Of a stretch of 64,000 nt of DNA, positions 35,506 through 43,709 are shown one piece after another (position 1 is the first letter of the stretch; each line of letters starts with the position of its first letter). The position numbers and the translations under genes are program-made. The notes beneath the pieces were generated by a model. That model did not search any database, was not told where the DNA came from, and worked only from the letters and a program-made list of their open reading frames with translations. The stretch comes from Natrinema sp. DC36 (GTDB lineage: Archaea > Halobacteriota > Halobacteria > Halobacteriales > Natrialbaceae): contig NZ_CP084472.1 of the NCBI RefSeq assembly GCF_020405225.1, positions 3,844,001 through 3,908,000 on the forward strand, given 5' to 3'.

Positions 35506-35610
35506 GGCACTGTCTAGTTCTGCACCTCCTCGGCTGGTGTTTTTCCGTCGAGAGCTTGATTCGGTCTTTGCTGGTTGTAGTAATTCGAGAGACTATACGA
35601 CGGACTATCT
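35506..35610 (-). pseudogene. DDE transposase C-terminal fragment (IS6-like)
   Basis: The minus strand reads NYYNQQRPNQALDGKTPAEE then VQN and a stop at 35514. This is the conserved end of rve-type transposases (RPHQALxGxTPAE). GGCACTGTC at 35506-35514 resembles the terminal repeat of IS6-type elements. The rest of the transposase is missing. Confidence 0.7.
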
Positions 35611-35851
35611 ACAATAATGAAACACGTGAGCTGTATGGCCTTTCACCCGCTTAAGTTTAAGTTAATAATTTCTTTTTTCAGCTATATTTGAAGAAGAACT
35701 TAGGAATACTTCGAAACATGAGGATCGATACGACGATTAGATGCGTTATCGAGCATATAATCTGGCTATAACTACAAGTGGATTAAAGTGCTAACCACTT
35801 TCAAACCATCTCTGGTATCTTGGGTATGCTTGAGTAGCCTAATTAGAGTTG

Positions 35852-35882
35852 TTAGTCGTATTAATTATACTCCTGAATATAT
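35852..35882 (+). repeat. 31-bp direct repeat, copy 2
   Basis: Identical to 17311-17341, with decayed similarity on both sides. It contains a strongly TATA-like core (TATTAATTATA), so it may also be a shared promoter or regulatory module. Confidence 0.8.
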
Positions 35883-36196
35883 AGAAGTCGATCTTTGACA
35901 ATCAGCGATATAATAATGTATAATTCTTAGATTCAGTATATGGGTTTGGGGTACCTCGATCTTGTTCATACTCTACCCAGTCAGCAGTCAAACTCAATAT
36001 TCCAAGACAAGTATTTTCCAAAGTTGCTTTACAGGTCATATCCTCTCGGTTTAGAATCTATCACCATAACACATCGCAGAAGTCTTTCTCTCCAATTGGT
36101 TGAAAAAGAAATACTGCGACTGTACAATCTACGTTTGCTTCATCCTAATTATCCCCGAAACATTTAATTATGGCCAAAACATAGTTAATTGTGTAT

Positions 36197-37432
36197 ATGA
36201 AAAGGACTGAAAATTTATGTGATATTAGACCTGTGAATATGACAATATTGGATGGGAATGATGCGACGAATAAACAAGTCTCCATGCCTGTATGGGTCCA
36301 TCAGTTACTCTCTGATACTGCTAAAGATGGGAATAGACGTATGTCGCAGGGAGTCGTAGCATATGAATCGCTACTCTTCACTATAGGAAGTTTCCATGAT
36401 TTAATAACTGAATATGAAAGTACAATTGATAAACAATTGGTAGAACAGGATATTGAACCCTGTACACTAAATTCTATCAAATCAAATTCTAAATCAGAGA
36501 TAGAGGAAGCATTTGTCTCTCGTGTATATGAGGAAAATGAGAAACGTGATGATGGTAATAAGAAAGACCCATATGGAACTCAAGAAAGGGTGAAAATATG
36601 GATTCCACCCACAGTTGAAGAACAAGCTGAATTCCAACGTGGTTGGGGCGCTAAGGTAGAAGAAGCCTTATTGAATATTACAACTAGTAGCTACCGAGAC
36701 CGACAAGACCGTATTGAATGTAAGAGACAGCTTTTGAAATACCTAAAAGATAGACAATCAATAGTGGACCATCCTGTTGCTGATGCCATCATTAGCAAAA
36801 ACACTACGGATTATAATATACCCAGAAGTCTCATGATTAGGTTCTCAGGCGATGGGCTCCGTTGGCACGAACGGGAAGACCTATCGATAGATGACATAAT
36901 CAAAATGCAAGATACAGAGCAGAGGCTAAAACAATCAGAATGGAATAAACGGCTTGCTGCCTTCCGAACTGCACACTTAAATCATTCTACTCGACTTGTG
37001 AAACATGGTGCCAAGAAGTTGTTCGTTGATTGTTGGGGTCTTCAAAGTGAGAAGCAACAAAACAAGCGATTTAAGGACTATATTGAGAAATACAGTGTCG
37101 AATTCAAACATCCAATTGCAGTCGATGGCTTTCACGGTTTCAATGTGTCAGAGCTAGCAGAGGAGATTTATATTGATGAAGATGAGGTGGTATTCATGAA
37201 TGAGATGTTCAAGTATTTCGAAGAAGAAAATTCAACGTCGAAGATTTCAGTTAGTGACATTTCTAAGACCATGTATGAAGCAGGCCTCATTAGTACTAAC
37301 CCAAGAAGCAACTCTTCACAAGCATATCGAAAAGTCACCGAAAAGATAGTTAGCTTAAATAGTAATCATGGGATAGATAGGCTCAAATACATAGACAAAG
37401 GTCGGATATACCTCTCATCACACATTGAATAG
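36197..37432 (+). CDS. Unrecognised 411-aa element protein
   Basis: From ATG 36197 (MKRTENLCDIRPVNMTILDG) 411 residues; a TATA-like box about 30 nt upstream supports this start. Charged, mostly helical and very AT-rich in codon use. The N-terminal part (MPVWVHQLLSDTAKDGNRRM) and C-terminal part (SVSDISKTMYEAGLIS, then YRKVTEKIVSLN) look like helix-turn-helix or winged-helix pieces. No Walker, HUH or polymerase motif was found. As the largest protein at the AT-rich end it could be a replication or packaging protein of the original element; this is a guess. Confidence 0.6.
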   Translation: MKRTENLCDIRPVNMTILDGNDATNKQVSMPVWVHQLLSDTAKDGNRRMSQGVVAYESLLFTIGSFHDLITEYESTIDKQLVEQDIEPCTLNSIKSNSKSEIEEAFVSRVYEENEKRDDGNKKDPYGTQERVKIWIPPTVEEQAEFQRGWGAKVEEALLNITTSSYRDRQDRIECKRQLLKYLKDRQSIVDHPVADAIISKNTTDYNIPRSLMIRFSGDGLRWHEREDLSIDDIIKMQDTEQRLKQSEWNKRLAAFRTAHLNHSTRLVKHGAKKLFVDCWGLQSEKQQNKRFKDYIEKYSVEFKHPIAVDGFHGFNVSELAEEIYIDEDEVVFMNEMFKYFEEENSTSKISVSDISKTMYEAGLISTNPRSNSSQAYRKVTEKIVSLNSNHGIDRLKYIDKGRIYLSSHIE

Positions 37433-37450
37433 AGAAAAACCGTTTTGTCC

Positions 37451-37618
37451 GGTGAAATAAATTATGGCAGACTGTACTCGAACCTCGATACGCTCATGAA
37501 CAAAAAGCTGGTCAAGAAAGAGAAATTTGATCGAAGGACGAATTTCTACGATATCACAGAGGATGCAAAGGAACTTATTGAGGAAAGAAAAGAGTGGGAG
37601 CAGCAGTATATCGACTGA
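37451..37618 (+). pseudogene. Truncated PadR regulator, C-terminal half
   Basis: Reads GEINYGRLYSNLDTLMNKKL, then DRRTNFYDITEDAKELIEER and EWEQQYID to a TGA at 37616-37618, matching the wing and C-terminus of the PadR genes at 55108 (closest, EINHGRLYPNLDTLVNKELV) and 20685. The N-terminal DNA-recognition half is missing. It lies in the same frame as the 36197-37432 gene, directly after its stop. Confidence 0.8.
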
Positions 37619-37857
37619 ATTTCAACAGATCCTCGCCCCAGATTCGAATCTTCAATAGTACTTCTGCGGTAAGTACAGTAAGTCACAGAGCGATTGTTGT
37701 CCATAGGCATCTCCTCAAGATCGACTTGATAGACCAGACCTTGATGAGTTTCTGTTACGCCAATCACGATCTCGTGTCCTGAATGAAAGTGAAAGTCAGG
37801 GACACTCCTATCAGGAATGTCGATTAGTGCACAATCTCCGAGCCAATATCGATTCAT
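37546..37857 (-). CDS. Uncertain small protein antisense to PadR remnant
   Basis: 103 residues starting MNRYWLGDCALIDIPDRSVP. The first ~80 residues look protein-like (beta-rich, FHFHSGHEIVIGVTETHQGL), but the last ~25 run antisense through the PadR remnant and are Ser/Cys-rich. It may be a real short gene whose 3' end was replaced. No family recognised. Confidence 0.35.
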   Translation of the reverse strand: MNRYWLGDCALIDIPDRSVPDFHFHSGHEIVIGVTETHQGLVYQVDLEEMPMDNNRSVTYCTYRRSTIEDSNLGRGSVEIQSIYCCSHSFLSSISSFASSVIS

Positions 37858-37948
37858 AGCCTTTCTCGCTGCGTGATCTTATTCGAAATCTCACTACTTT
37901 CACTTCGGTTTCCATATATTCATTATCACACTCGGCATATTCTCTATC

Positions 37949-38113
37949 ATGGCAACAATAGACATAGGGGGACTACCGAGTTGGATAATGGTTGTGTTGA
38001 TAGGCTTCGGTATAGTATTTTTACTGAGCAACCCAGTTGGATGGACAATTATGTTCGCAGGGCTAACGCTCGGTGCAGTCTACTTCTTGTTGGACATCTC
38101 GAATAAGCTCTGA
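37949..38113 (+). CDS. Small membrane protein, 54 aa
   Basis: ATG 37949 to TGA 38113, MATIDIGGLPSWIMVVLIGF followed by a second hydrophobic stretch WTIMFAGLTLGAVYFLLDI. Two short membrane helices predicted. Function unknown. Confidence 0.45.
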   Translation: MATIDIGGLPSWIMVVLIGFGIVFLLSNPVGWTIMFAGLTLGAVYFLLDISNKL

Positions 38114-38238
38114 CGCTATGTCTGGGAGCCCGAGATTGTTTACAGGGTGGAACGCTACTTCTGGCTCAGGATGATGATAAGTGAATCAGATTTATAGCCT
38201 CGAACCTTAGACTATAGCGATTAAAAGTAGCTGCTCTC

Positions 38239-38931
38239 CTACAGAAGGTCTTCAATCATCTCCCCGACACGACCTGCAACTTCCGACTTCTCTCCGTCAG
38301 AAAACTCCTTGATTAGCTCCACCTTCTCATGAAGGTCTTCTACATCTTCCACAGGAACGGATTCGTTCACAGGTTCTTCTTCCTCTATTCTGTCCTCTGC
38401 TTCCTCTGTTTCCTCTTTCAATTTTTCAACCGACTTAGATTTTGATTCAACAACAGGAACAGGACTTACATCCCCTTCCTCTACGTAATCTATAATAATA
38501 TTCCTAACAGTATGATACTTCGTATCAACTTCCTTCCTCTCGCACGCTCTATTTATTTCAGCATACGAGGTCGAAGGCGAGGAGAAATATACCTGAAGAA
38601 TCTTCTCTTGCTTCGTGGTTAATTGTGAAGCGTTCTCTAAGGAAATAGTTCTGAATTCCCCTTCTTCGGTATCATCTGAAGGAGTCTCGCCGTTAGGCCT
38701 ATATTCACTAATCTCTTCTCCGTCCTCGTCTAATGCAATAACTGTAGATGTCATATTATAACCATTCCGTCCTTTATGATTCGAATCGTCTTCGGTCGTG
38801 ATGTGCTGTCGAATATCCTGTTCAGTGTCTTCTAAGTGAGAACAATGGGGACACTTCCAAGAAGCAGCTAACTCTTTTCTCTCCGTGATATACTGGTCCG
38901 TCCCGTCAAGAGATAATTTAGAACTACTCAT
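38239..38931 (-). CDS. Zinc-finger protein with possible HTH and acidic coiled coil
   Basis: 230 residues. A C2H2-like finger is near the N-terminus (WKCPHCSHLEDTEQDIRQHI, Cys 27 and 30, then His residues). The centre has a helix-turn-helix-like region (QLTTKQEKILQVYFSSPSTS, then YAEINRACERKEV). The C-terminal third is a Glu-rich probable coiled coil. A regulatory or DNA-packaging role for the element is likely; no family named. Confidence 0.55.
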   Translation of the reverse strand: MSSSKLSLDGTDQYITERKELAASWKCPHCSHLEDTEQDIRQHITTEDDSNHKGRNGYNMTSTVIALDEDGEEISEYRPNGETPSDDTEEGEFRTISLENASQLTTKQEKILQVYFSSPSTSYAEINRACERKEVDTKYHTVRNIIIDYVEEGDVSPVPVVESKSKSVEKLKEETEEAEDRIEEEEPVNESVPVEDVEDLHEKVELIKEFSDGEKSEVAGRVGEMIEDLL

Positions 38932-39051
38932 TGTCCTACACCTCTCTCGCCGTTCAAAAATTCAACAGGGGATAGAACCTTTTTAACCACGTCTGAAAGC
39001 TTTAGAAACCGACCCCACTTATTTTTCTGTCCGTCAAGTCTTGAACTATAA

Positions 39052-39582
39052 TTAATTGTCATTATTTTCATCCTCCATATCTCCATCTATCCTCTTTAGG
39101 TTATTTATTAAATACTGTTTAGAGTAATCTTCAATCGTATCTAGTGGAATTGAATGAGATTCGAATTGTTTTCCGTGCATTATCTTACGAAATTCACCTA
39201 TTTTATTCTGGTCCATTTCAGTAGGATACCATTCAGCGGTTAAATCATGATAGCGCTCAGTCTCTCCGCCAATCTTAACCTGTTCATCTGTGTATAGTAA
39301 CGATGGTTTTCCTAAGCAGACCGACTTCGAAAGTATTGCAGTTGATGCCAACCCGATTCCGCCTCGAATACTTAATAATCTCACAATCGGGCTACTATTT
39401 TCAGAACAATCCACATCTCTATTTCTGAATTCCAAGTCGTATGTGCATTGGTTAATTCCGACGTTGTCTTTTTCCGTGGCTACTATCGTGTCTTTATTAT
39501 TGATATTGGAATCATTCCTAAATTTTTGAATACCTAGTTTCAATCCTCTTGTCGGGGTATAATCTCCATTCATATTATTCAC
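39052..39582 (-). CDS. Hypothetical element protein, 176 aa
   Basis: AT-rich, Asn-rich sequence without membrane segment or catalytic motif; contains RLLSIRGGIGLASTAILSK near the middle. It may be co-transcribed with the zinc-finger gene 120 nt downstream. Unrecognised. Confidence 0.45.
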   Translation of the reverse strand: MNNMNGDYTPTRGLKLGIQKFRNDSNINNKDTIVATEKDNVGINQCTYDLEFRNRDVDCSENSSPIVRLLSIRGGIGLASTAILSKSVCLGKPSLLYTDEQVKIGGETERYHDLTAEWYPTEMDQNKIGEFRKIMHGKQFESHSIPLDTIEDYSKQYLINNLKRIDGDMEDENNDN

Positions 39583-39937
39583 CTCTAATTGTTGTTCTGC
39601 TGTTTGAATCTAGGAGGCTAACGAAAAATGGCTTATAGCTACTTTCTCTATCGATTGCAACTTTATTTTGTATCATTACAAGTAATCAGTTGTGCCATTA
39701 TGTAATAAAACTTTCTAATTTGGTGTAAGACTTTTCGATATAAATGGGATCGTATGTGATTGGAAACTGCACTTTATAAGTAAATATGAGACATTATGAG
39801 ATAGGATGAGCGGGTGAAGAAGAGAGAGATTTTGAGTTAGTATATCGAACGATGTTGTTTCTATTTCAGAGCAAATTGAGAGGATCTTCTAAATGAAAAT
39901 CGGAGTCTTTTCATTCTACTATCTGCTAGGAGTTAGC
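39583..39937. other. AT-rich intergenic zone, no gene seen
   Basis: About 350 nt between divergent small genes, strongly AT-rich and full of stops in all frames. It probably holds the two promoters; no clear repeat was found. Confidence 0.5.
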
Positions 39938-40156
39938 ATGGATAGAGAAAAGCACGTAGACAAGCGTCTGGAGGTCTGTTCTGAGATAGCTGAGCTAAAC
40001 GATATGACGTTGCGTGAGGTTGCTCTACGAGAGGTTAGTCTGTATCGAGAAGTATTGCACGAGGTGAGCGATGACTACCGTGGGATTGATGATGATGAGA
40101 AATTTCACAAGTTGACTGAAATGGAGGTTGATTCATATGAGAGGGAAAATCGATGA
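39938..40156 (+). CDS. Small helical protein
   Basis: From ATG 39938 (MDREKHVDKRLEVCSEIAEL) 72 residues, charged and helical, with a repeated pattern LREVALREVSLYREVLHEVS. A longer frame from 39893 adds a hydrophobic stretch and is less likely. Possibly a small DNA-binding or antitoxin-like protein; unproven. Confidence 0.45.
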   Translation: MDREKHVDKRLEVCSEIAELNDMTLREVALREVSLYREVLHEVSDDYRGIDDDEKFHKLTEMEVDSYERENR

Positions 40157-40185
40157 CGCGGTTGTAACTCAATAAGTGGCTAACT

Positions 40186-40539
40186 CTATTCCTCAAAGAT
40201 TGAATCGTCTTCTTTTCGGTTACCTTCCTTGAATTCGTATTTTTGACGCTTTGTGTCTACGTGGACAAGGTATGGTCTCTCAAGTGGCTCCTCGACTTCA
40301 TCTCCTTCTTTTAGAATAAGGAAACTAAACAGCACATCCGTCAATTCATGGATAATATCTATCGGAATATCCTGGTAAGGTGGACTGAATTCCCATCCGC
40401 CTTTTTTATGACCAGCTATGAATAGATGGATATTTGAATTATACGTCACTCCGTTCTCAACATCTCGTATCAGTAGCTCATTCTCATCGAATTTGAAAGC
40501 ATACGCGATGTCCTTTACTGCTCCCCAGATATAGGGCAT
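40186..40539 (-). CDS. Hypothetical protein next to integrase
   Basis: From ATG 40539 (MPYIWGAVKDIAYAFKFDEN) 117 residues, mixed alpha/beta, ending in a Lys/Glu-rich tail. It lies 48 nt after the integrase gene on the same strand and could be a directionality or accessory factor, but no excisionase feature is visible. Confidence 0.5.
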   Translation of the reverse strand: MPYIWGAVKDIAYAFKFDENELLIRDVENGVTYNSNIHLFIAGHKKGGWEFSPPYQDIPIDIIHELTDVLFSFLILKEGDEVEEPLERPYLVHVDTKRQKYEFKEGNRKEDDSIFEE

Positions 40540-40587
40540 ACAAATTGATAGGCAGAGCACCCTAAAAGAGAATGTGGCCGAACCTTC

Positions 40588-41610
40588 CTAGAGGTTATCG
40601 AGGAATTCCCTCCGCTGTTCCATCTTCTCTTCTTGGTCTCTCGCGTCATAATGTCTCTCCAGAACTTTTGGACTGACGTTAGCTCGGTCGGCTACTGCTC
40701 TGGTAGGCCAATCTCTGTTGAGCCAGTGGGTGATTGCACTCCTACGTATGGCGTGTGGGCTCACGCTCGATGGGCACTCATACGCGTAATCGTAGGAAGT
40801 AGCTCGGCACTCATCAGGGTCCACATCCTCGTGCGGGCACTCGTTTGTATACTTACACGGGCGCGTGAGATTGTAGATGACGTTCCTCAATGTCGTCTTG
40901 TGCATCCTCCCTTGAGTAGTCGTCACCAAGGGTTCACGTCCGTATTCATCCGTGATATCTGCTCTATGGTGTTCTAACCAGTCATCGAGGACTTCACACG
41001 AATCGTCTTTTAACCCTACTACACGTTCTCCCTTCTGACCCTTCTTGAGACGAGTGCCTTCATCTGGACGGTGTTCTATAGTGAGACACTGTTTTTCTCG
41101 GTTGTAATCACTTACGTCCAAGGATTGTACAGCACTAATCCTCAGGGAACAACGCCACATCACCATGAAAGCCACATGATGACGTTGAGCGTAATTGAAT
41201 TTGTTCAGATACCCCAGTATCTCTTCTGCTGTCTCTGAGTCTATGAACACGTCCCTGCTCCTATCCTCATCGGAGAGAGTGGGTGACTGGACTGACTGGT
41301 GAAGGTCTCGGGGAACGCCTTCGATGCTCTCCAGGTATTTGATGAATACCCTTAGCGTGTCCATCTGCGTCTTCTCACTAGCAGGGGAAAGGTCACCGTC
41401 TTCTCTTCTCCAGTTCCGATACTGCTGTATTTCCCTTCCTGTGAGCCCGTTCAAATTCTTGATTTCCTCTGATTCACACCAACGGATGAAGTGATTGAGT
41501 CTGTATTCCTGTGACTGAATAGTGCTTGGAGCAGCCTCCCTCTTCTTGTCTTGCAAGTATAGCGTCTGTGCCTCTTCAGGACTGATGGGTTCCAGTCTAT
41601 CTCGTGCCAT
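40588..41610 (-). CDS. int: Tyrosine recombinase (integrase) of element 1
   Basis: 340 residues. SAM-like core-binding domain at about 10-105; catalytic domain with R157 (CSLRISAV), HxxR at H286/R289 (SPHAIRRSAITHWL) and nucleophile Y321 (RHYDAR). A Cys insert, CKYTNECPHEDVDPDEC and a later Cys, lies between the motifs as in the haloarchaeal XerC-like integrases. It reads away from the 41667 attachment site that begins 56 nt upstream. It recombines the 28-bp tRNA-Ile2 sequence. The integrase at 43710 is a clear paralogue. Confidence 0.93.
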   Translation of the reverse strand: MARDRLEPISPEEAQTLYLQDKKREAAPSTIQSQEYRLNHFIRWCESEEIKNLNGLTGREIQQYRNWRREDGDLSPASEKTQMDTLRVFIKYLESIEGVPRDLHQSVQSPTLSDEDRSRDVFIDSETAEEILGYLNKFNYAQRHHVAFMVMWRCSLRISAVQSLDVSDYNREKQCLTIEHRPDEGTRLKKGQKGERVVGLKDDSCEVLDDWLEHHRADITDEYGREPLVTTTQGRMHKTTLRNVIYNLTRPCKYTNECPHEDVDPDECRATSYDYAYECPSSVSPHAIRRSAITHWLNRDWPTRAVADRANVSPKVLERHYDARDQEEKMEQRREFLDNL

Positions 41611-41666
41611 TGTGGGTTCAACCTTGTTGGCAGAGTGGACGCCCCCTAGTTATTTTCAGATGGGAT

Positions 41667-41694
41667 ATGGTTCGAATCCGTCAGGGCCCATCCG
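41667..41694 (+). repeat. Central attachment site (28-bp copy)
   Basis: Exact copy of 6262-6289 (tRNA-Ile2 3' end). It is the right end of element 1 and, if element 2 is real, the left end of that one. Confidence 0.92.
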
Positions 41695-41810
41695 ATTTCT
41701 GGATGGTTCAGATCCAAGGGACGGCGTCGGGAGGTGCTCGATGAGATTTTGCGCGACGGTTCGGGCGACCGCTGACCGATTCGTCGATCCGATCCGTATC
41801 CGATCGGTTT

Positions 41811-42470
41811 TCACTCGTCGGTCGACCGCTCGGTCTCGTACTCGCACGCCGCTTCGAACGGACACGACTCGCAGTTCGGATCCCTCGCCGTGCAGACCGC
41901 CGCGCCGAAGTCGATGAGCGCGTGGAGGAAATCGTCGCACCGACCCGAGGGTGCCAATCGATCCGAGAGATCCCACATTTCGGGCGATTCGGGTTCCGCC
42001 GATTCGCTCCCGAAAGCGCGGGCCAGTACGCGCGCCACGTTCGTGTCCACCGCCGAGGCATCACGTTCGTGCGCGTGTGCGAGCACCGAGGCGGCGGTGT
42101 ACTCGCCGACCCCGTGCAAATCGAGGAGTTCCGATCGCGAGTCGGGCACGCGACCGTCGTGACGCGCGAGGAGCTGGGCGGAAGCGCGCCTGAAGTACTC
42201 CGTCCGTTTTCGTAGCCCCAGCGGCTCGATCGCCTCGCCGATGTCGGTCTCCGCGGCCGCGAGAACGGCGCCGGCCGTCGGGTACTGCTCCACGAATTCG
42301 TCGTAGACGCCGGTGACCTGCTCCGCCGAGGTCTGCTGGAGCATGAGCTCGGCGATCAGTATCTCGAAGCGCGAAGCGTCCGGATCGCGCCACGGTAGAT
42401 CGTGGCGTCCGTTTTCGGCGTACCACTCGAGCAGGGTTTCGACGAATTCGTCACCGTCCTCAACACGCAT
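41811..42470 (-). CDS. MutY/MIG-like DNA glycosylase, short form
   Basis: HhH-GPD glycosylase of 219 residues from ATG 42470. It has LMLQQTSAEQV with the MutY-type Glu (IAELMLQQ), the helix-hairpin-helix LHGVGEYTAASVL where Tyr replaces the Lys of endonuclease III, catalytic Asp in SAVDTNVARVL, and a 4Fe-4S cluster motif C-x6-C-x2-C-x5-C near the end. It lacks the C-terminal NUDIX-like domain of full MutY. It may therefore remove A opposite 8-oxoG, or T opposite G as archaeal MIG does. TATA-like CTAAGTACGA at 42491-42500 (minus) gives it its own promoter. Confidence 0.85.
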   Translation of the reverse strand: MRVEDGDEFVETLLEWYAENGRHDLPWRDPDASRFEILIAELMLQQTSAEQVTGVYDEFVEQYPTAGAVLAAAETDIGEAIEPLGLRKRTEYFRRASAQLLARHDGRVPDSRSELLDLHGVGEYTAASVLAHAHERDASAVDTNVARVLARAFGSESAEPESPEMWDLSDRLAPSGRCDDFLHALIDFGAAVCTARDPNCESCPFEAACEYETERSTDE

Positions 42471-42514
42471 GCCGGACCGTGGTCCCCTCATCGTACTTAG
42501 GGGGTCGGCTGCGG

Positions 42515-42997
42515 TCACTCGCAGAGGCAGTCCCGAGTCCGGGTCAATTGGACGATCTCGTCGTGGAGCTGCACCGCGAGCCCGTAAATCGTCCGCGCCC
42601 GGTACTCGCCGGCGACGCCGGTCCGGTAGTACGACTCCGACCGGTTCTCGATCCAGAGCTCCTCGAGCCGTTCGGCGACGTCCCGCGAGAAGAGCCCCGC
42701 TCGCACTCCCAGCTCGTAGACTTCGGTGTGGCGCTGCCCGGCGACGTCGTACCCCTTCTCCTCGACGTAGAACTGGATCGAGCGTTCGATCGCGACGAAA
42801 GAACTCTCGATGATGACGGTGAAGTGGCCGTTCCGATCGAGGAGGAAACCGGCGGCGTCGAGGAGGCGACACGACTTCCGCAACTGGAGCACGGCCGGAT
42901 CGGAGACGTGCTCGAGTCCGACCTCCGGATTCTGGGGTTTCCGCTGGAACGCGTCCTCGGCGTCTCCGAGCGCCGCCTCGAGGTCCTTCGACGTCAT
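42515..42997 (-). CDS. HEPN-domain protein, putative toxin
   Basis: 160 residues, all-helical, with LDAAGFLLDRNGHFTVIIES, FVAIERSIQFYVEEKGYD and WIENRSESYYRTG. This is the HEPN pattern in which an Arg-rich helix forms an RNase or nucleotide-binding site. It overlaps the MNT gene by 4 nt. In characterised MNT/HEPN modules the HEPN protein is the toxin and MNT neutralises it by AMPylation. The classical RX4-6H is not clean here, so activity is uncertain. Confidence 0.7.
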   Translation of the reverse strand: MTSKDLEAALGDAEDAFQRKPQNPEVGLEHVSDPAVLQLRKSCRLLDAAGFLLDRNGHFTVIIESSFVAIERSIQFYVEEKGYDVAGQRHTEVYELGVRAGLFSRDVAERLEELWIENRSESYYRTGVAGEYRARTIYGLAVQLHDEIVQLTRTRDCLCE

Positions 42998-43650
42998 TCG
43001 TCCACCCCGAAGACGTCGCGCTTCACCCGCCGGAACGTCTCGCTTTCGACGAGGGGAATCCCCTCCTGCAGGATGGGGCGCAAATCCTCGCCGCGCTTGC
43101 GGGCGCTCTCGGGCGATTCGACGAAGACCTCGAACTCGTACCGATCGCCGTCGATCGGCTCTTCCTCGAGATCGCGAACGACGTCCGAGACGGTTCGTCG
43201 CGCCGAAACCGGATCTTCGTCCTCGTCGACGAGGACGAAGAGGTCGACGTCGCTCGCGCGGTCGGCCTCGCCGCGCGCCACGCTGCCGAAACAGAGGATT
43301 CCGGCGATCGAGGGTACTTGGTTGTCCACTCGTTCGACGAATCGTCCGAGCGGCTCGCGAAACTTCGACTGAGGGATTTTGAGAAGCGGGTCGTCGGCGT
43401 CGCGAAGTCGACGTTCATCGATCCGGTATAGGGTCCGATTCCCGGCGTCGCGCCTAACGATGAGACCCATCGTCTCGAGGAGGGAGAGCGCCTTCGAGAC
43501 GCTGGGACCGCCGTAACCGGTCAGTCGCTGGAGATCTCGGTTCGAGAACTCCTCGGTCGGGTTGCGGGCGAGTATCTCGAGCGCCTCGTCCATCGCAGCG
43601 TACCGAAAGACCTGCTCTTCCGGGAGTGGTAATCGTACTTCGACGGCCAT
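42994..43650 (-). CDS. MNT nucleotidyltransferase antitoxin with N-terminal wHTH
   Basis: 218 residues. A winged helix occupies about 15-75 (FSNRDLQRLTGYGGPSVSKA, then LLETMGLIVRRD). The minimal nucleotidyltransferase domain follows with CFGSVARGEADRASDVDLFV (about 118-137; GS plus DxD). The DNA-binding domain predicts autorepression, and a large dyad directly upstream of the start (43652-43689) is the obvious operator. The gene overlaps HEPN by ATGA. Confidence 0.85.
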   Translation of the reverse strand: MAVEVRLPLPEEQVFRYAAMDEALEILARNPTEEFSNRDLQRLTGYGGPSVSKALSLLETMGLIVRRDAGNRTLYRIDERRLRDADDPLLKIPQSKFREPLGRFVERVDNQVPSIAGILCFGSVARGEADRASDVDLFVLVDEDEDPVSARRTVSDVVRDLEEEPIDGDRYEFEVFVESPESARKRGEDLRPILQEGIPLVESETFRRVKRDVFGVDE

Positions 43651-43651
43651 T

Positions 43652-43689
43652 CGTTATATGAGATGTAACGGGTTACACCACATATAACG
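43652..43689. promoter_or_regulatory. Concentric inverted-repeat operator of the MNT-HEPN operon
   Basis: Outer arms CGTTATATG (43652-43660) and CATATAACG (43681-43689); inner arms TGTAAC (43664-43669) and GTTACA (43672-43677). Both pairs share one centre at 43670/43671, giving a 38-bp dyad that begins 1 nt before the MNT start codon. The outer TATATG overlaps the expected promoter, so binding would block transcription. Confidence 0.75.
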
Positions 43690-43709
43690 ATTTCCGTCTC
43701 GGACCCTGC

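Larger units (their letters stand above)
35492..36196. other. Intergenic zone with IS remnant and direct repeat
   Basis: About 700 nt. The left part is the IS6-like remnant, the rest is AT-rich and includes the second 31-bp repeat. No gene is called; short frames such as 35940-36167 have no recognisable features. A TATA-like tttaatta at 36162 probably serves the next gene. Confidence 0.5.
6290..41666. mobile_element. Integrative element 1 (~35.4 kb) in tRNA-Ile2
   Basis: Bounded by the 28-bp direct repeats at 6262-6289 and 41667-41694, with a tyrosine integrase at its right end reading leftward. Composition drops at both borders relative to the GC-rich chromosome. No capsid, terminase, spike or conjugation gene was recognised, so it is called an integrative element rather than a provirus. 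The interior is a mosaic of AT-rich hypothetical genes, a cation-transport island and transposon debris. Confidence 0.85.

Noticed and set aside
6290-41666. Element 1 as a provirus
   Set aside because: No capsid, terminase, portal or pleolipovirus spike/ATPase gene was recognised.
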